The position numbers and the translations under genes were made by a program. Below are positions 61,547 through 64,000 of a stretch of DNA of 64,000 nucleotides, in pieces. Source of the DNA: Bacteroidales bacterium (lineage in GTDB: Bacteria; Bacteroidota; Bacteroidia; Bacteroidales; F082); the NCBI GenBank assembly GCA_017394865.1, contig JAFPWT010000002.1, positions 33,831 to 97,830 of the forward strand, in the 5' to 3' direction. The first letter of the stretch is position 1. The number at the start of each line of letters is the position of its first letter. Under the pieces are notes generated by a model. It was not told the DNA's origin. It did no database searches and saw only the letters and a program-made list of their open reading frames with translations.

Positions 61547-63759
61547 AAATCAATGTTCTAATAATAGTTTTAATAGTTTCATCCGGAACAATACTGGCAC
61601 AGCAGGCTCCATCGGACATCTCTTGCCGTACAAGTCCTACCGCAATTGAGCTTAGTTGGGTACAACAAGGCTTTGAAAAGAAGACTCTTTTCAACAATAG
61701 CGAGCTAATAACACATAGTGGCCTTGGATACGCAGGCGCCGATGTAAGCATGTACAGATACAATACTAATGGGATTTCAGCGCTTCATAGCGCCAACCGC
61801 AAGGCTGCCGAAGATTTCACGCTGTTTGATTATGATGAGGATTATGATGCCGCATATGTTTCCGATTTGGTGTTTTACGTGTTCCCACAGACATATTTTG
61901 ATTATACAAAATCGCCTGTGACCGAAGTGTTTGTGCAGATTTACGATAATTCACCTATGGATGGCGGACAGTTGATTTATACTACCAATGCCAACGTGAA
62001 AAAGAGTGACACGTTTTTCCATGCTTTCCGTTTGAACAGCAATTCCAGTTTTACCAACCGTTACATGCCTTTATTTGAAATCACTGCTGATTTGGGCATA
62101 GTGTTGCCCACGGGAGGTCCTTACTGGTTCGTGTTTTCATATGATGCCGACCAAAACTGCTTTCTGCCAATGCGCACTGCTTTAAATGAATTTGTTCCAG
62201 GCAATGCTTTGTTTTACAAAAACGGCAGCTGGGGTATTATTTCGACAAATCCTGATGACAACCCGGCACTGGCGTTTAAAATCAATGGGATTTGGTTTTT
62301 CAATGACAATCCTCAGGTTGTCGGATTCAACATCTACCGCGATGGCGAAAAAGTGAACGATTTCCTGGTGACTGAAACCCATTTTCTTGATAAAGGCCTT
62401 TTTGATGAAACGCAATACTCATATACCATCGAGGCTGTTTATTCCGACGAGTCAACAATCTCTTCGGATGATTATTTGGTAAACACTGTATCTTTTTCAG
62501 GAGTTGACAACATTGACATTAATGTGAATGTCAATGAGATACAACTGAATTGGGTGCGGCCGACAGATGATGAAAACGCCGACATCTCGTACAACATCTA
62601 TCTTGATGAGCAGTTTATCCAAAACACGGAAGAAACGCATTTTTCGCGCGGATTTTTCGCGCAGGGTTCGTACAGCTTCCGCGTCGATGCTTTGTATTTT
62701 AACGGGTTGACAATACCTGGAGAAAACCGTCTCGTTTATGTTTCAGATTGTTTTCCGCCCACCAACATCAAAGAGGAACATGACGAAAACCTCAACGTCA
62801 CATTGACTTGGGATGAGCCTCTTGAAGAGAACTTGATGGCTACGTTTTCTGGTGAAATGGTGAATTTCCTAGCCACGTCGGGCTTTTGTTGCGAATGGGC
62901 AATTGGACAACGTTATCTGCCCGAAGACCTCGAACCTTACAACGGTCTCGCCATCACTCAAGTAGCTTTTATAGCCGGTGGTCCCAACAATGTTTACTCG
63001 ATTCAGATATACACCGACAATGGTTTCGGCGGTCCTGATAACCTGATTTACAATCAGCAGATAGAATCGTTTAAGGTTGAAGCTATCAACAAGGTCTATC
63101 TGGAAACTCCTGTGATCATTGATGCCGACATGGTGTTGTGGGTGGTCGTCGATTGTTGCCAAACTAGTGAGGGAAATGTTTTTGGAATGTCAGATGTCGT
63201 TGTTGACATGAAAGGCAATTTCCTGTACAGGGATTTTGGCAGCGACAACACCTCGGGCTGGAGTACCAATGGCAGTAGCGGCTGCATGGAGATTTACCTA
63301 GGCGGCGACTCCAAAGTCATGTCAAACACTCGCGAAGTGCGAAATTATAATGTTTTCAGAAACAATGAGCTGATTGGTTCCAACCTGTCGGGGAATGCCT
63401 ATTCTGACAATGTTCCCGAAATAGGTATCTATACCTACGGCGTACAATCGGTTAAAAGCGACTGCACTTCCTTGGTCAAAGAAATTAGTGTCAACGTCGG
63501 ATACGAAGACTTAATTGAATTGAATAATCCTATAATTTCTGTTTATCCCAACCCAAGTGGCAACACGCTCAATATCCGCACAGTCTTGCAGAATGCCCAC
63601 TTGGAGGTTTACGACCTCAACGGAAGGCTGATCCACAGCCAGAGAATCACGGAGAATGTGACCACCGTTGATACCGGAAACTGGGCTGAAGGAGTTTATG
63701 TTTGGAAGGTGATTTCAAACGGCAAATTAGCGGAAACGGGGAAGTGGATGAAGAAATAA
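61531..63759 (+). CDS. Fn3/cleaved-adhesin-like T9SS-sorted protein
   Basis: A 742-residue protein with a signal peptide (about 1-24, SGTILAQQ). The body carries two jelly-roll modules of the cleaved-adhesin type known from gingipains (about 30-255 and 430-620: AEDFTLFDYDEDYDAAYVSDLVFYV; GLAITQVAFIAGGPNNVYS) and Fn3-like segments between them (about 260-420: VVGFNIYRDGEKVNDF). It ends in the same T9SS sorting domain as the 55363 protein (VYPNPSGNTLNIRT ... GKWMKK). Its ATG lies inside the 3' end of the preceding gene (16-base overlap). An adhesive role is inferred from the domains. Confidence 0.8.
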   Translation: MDKVLKINVLIIVLIVSSGTILAQQAPSDISCRTSPTAIELSWVQQGFEKKTLFNNSELITHSGLGYAGADVSMYRYNTNGISALHSANRKAAEDFTLFDYDEDYDAAYVSDLVFYVFPQTYFDYTKSPVTEVFVQIYDNSPMDGGQLIYTTNANVKKSDTFFHAFRLNSNSSFTNRYMPLFEITADLGIVLPTGGPYWFVFSYDADQNCFLPMRTALNEFVPGNALFYKNGSWGIISTNPDDNPALAFKINGIWFFNDNPQVVGFNIYRDGEKVNDFLVTETHFLDKGLFDETQYSYTIEAVYSDESTISSDDYLVNTVSFSGVDNIDINVNVNEIQLNWVRPTDDENADISYNIYLDEQFIQNTEETHFSRGFFAQGSYSFRVDALYFNGLTIPGENRLVYVSDCFPPTNIKEEHDENLNVTLTWDEPLEENLMATFSGEMVNFLATSGFCCEWAIGQRYLPEDLEPYNGLAITQVAFIAGGPNNVYSIQIYTDNGFGGPDNLIYNQQIESFKVEAINKVYLETPVIIDADMVLWVVVDCCQTSEGNVFGMSDVVVDMKGNFLYRDFGSDNTSGWSTNGSSGCMEIYLGGDSKVMSNTREVRNYNVFRNNELIGSNLSGNAYSDNVPEIGIYTYGVQSVKSDCTSLVKEISVNVGYEDLIELNNPIISVYPNPSGNTLNIRTVLQNAHLEVYDLNGRLIHSQRITENVTTVDTGNWAEGVYVWKVISNGKLAETGKWMKK

Positions 63760-63817
63760 TTAATAAAAAACTTTTGATTTTTTAACAATAAATTTAGGGT
63801 ATTTCAAATTATTTCTG

Positions 63818-63825
63818 TAATTTTG
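63818..63825 (+). promoter_or_regulatory. -7 box before the RhuM-like gene
   Basis: TAATTTTG matches TAnnTTTG and ends 8 bases before the ATG at 63834, which would give a leader of about 2 bases. Confidence 0.4.
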
Positions 63826-63833
63826 CCATAAAT

Positions 63834-64000
63834 ATGGTAATTTTATGGAAAAAGGAGATATTGAAGGGAGAGGCAACTATCGCAAATTTTGCGACCGTTC
63901 AAAAAGAAGGCGATCGCTTGGTGACAAGAGGGGTTGATTATTATAATCTCGACATGATTTTGTCTATCGGTTATCGAGTTAAATCACAACGAGGTATCGA
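63834..64000 (+). CDS. RhuM-like virulence-family protein, N-terminal part
   Basis: The frame runs off the window edge. It reads MVILWKKEILKGEATIANF, then ATVQKEGDRLVTRGVDYYNL and DMILSIGYRVKSQRG, the signature of the RhuM family (virulence RhuM, related to Fic/KilA-N type proteins in Bacteroidetes). Normal family members have about 50 residues including a helix-turn-helix before this point; here there is an in-frame stop at 63795-63797, so that part is absent. The gene may be truncated at its 5' end or use a different start. Only 55 codons are visible. Confidence 0.6.
   Translation, partial: MVILWKKEILKGEATIANFATVQKEGDRLVTRGVDYYNLDMILSIGYRVKSQRGI

Overview
The window comes from a member of the Bacteroidetes, most likely an uncultured Bacteroidales. 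The evidence is the promoter style (TAnnTTTG -7 boxes), the atpDC-x-BEFHAG operon order, the parA-parB-DUF5683-dapB cluster, PUR-domain DUF3276 and DUF4249 proteins, a TonB-dependent receptor, and many secreted proteins ending in a type IX secretion (T9SS) sorting domain. The first 22 kb are core genome; from about 22.6 kb the sequence is accessory and becomes visibly AT-richer towards the end. No rRNA, tRNA, CRISPR array or insertion sequence was recognised, and no gene-free stretch exceeds 300 bases.

Layout. 0-5.7 kb: end of a TPR protein, metK, a GldA-type ABC ATPase, then rplM-rpsI-rpsB-tsf closed by a bidirectional terminator. 5.7-13.3 kb (minus): a complete F1Fo ATP synthase operon with an unrecognised small membrane protein inside it and a phosphopantetheinyl transferase fused translationally to its end. 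13.3-16.4 kb (minus): parA-parB-DUF5683-dapB. 16.4-21.6 kb: DUF3276 gene divergent from an exonuclease/FAH-family/tricorn-protease operon.

21.6-33 kb (minus): a transglutaminase-like protein, a 2079-residue SpvB/RHS protein ending in a polymorphic toxin type 23-like domain, a YadA-head-repeat fibre-like protein with a T9SS signal, another T9SS cargo and a lipoprotein. 33.1-36.4 kb: TonB receptor plus DUF4249 lipoprotein. 36.3-41 kb: miaB, lplA and a secreted C10 cysteine protease.

41-49.8 kb: an ABC exporter locus (ATPase, DUF2807 protein, two near-duplicate FtsX/MacB-type permeases). Two separate copies of a regulatory region, each with paired TGTAAAGAATCTTTACA-type palindromes and a sigma-54 -24/-12 element at the same spacing, drive the ATPase gene and the permease operon. 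A hipBA toxin-antitoxin module lies between them, and the hipA stop codon lies inside the second palindrome array, leaving HipA about 50 residues short. This is the most distinctive structure in the window.

49.8-64 kb: a DUF234-type ATPase preceded by two tandem hairpins sharing a GGTGCGGAAA core, then a run of T9SS cargo proteins (beta-helix, GLUG-type, Fn3/adhesin-like) that share almost identical sorting-domain DNA, with a lipoprotein-TPR-transmembrane-LuxR-type regulator among them. The window ends in the start of a RhuM-like gene that lacks the usual N-terminal region.
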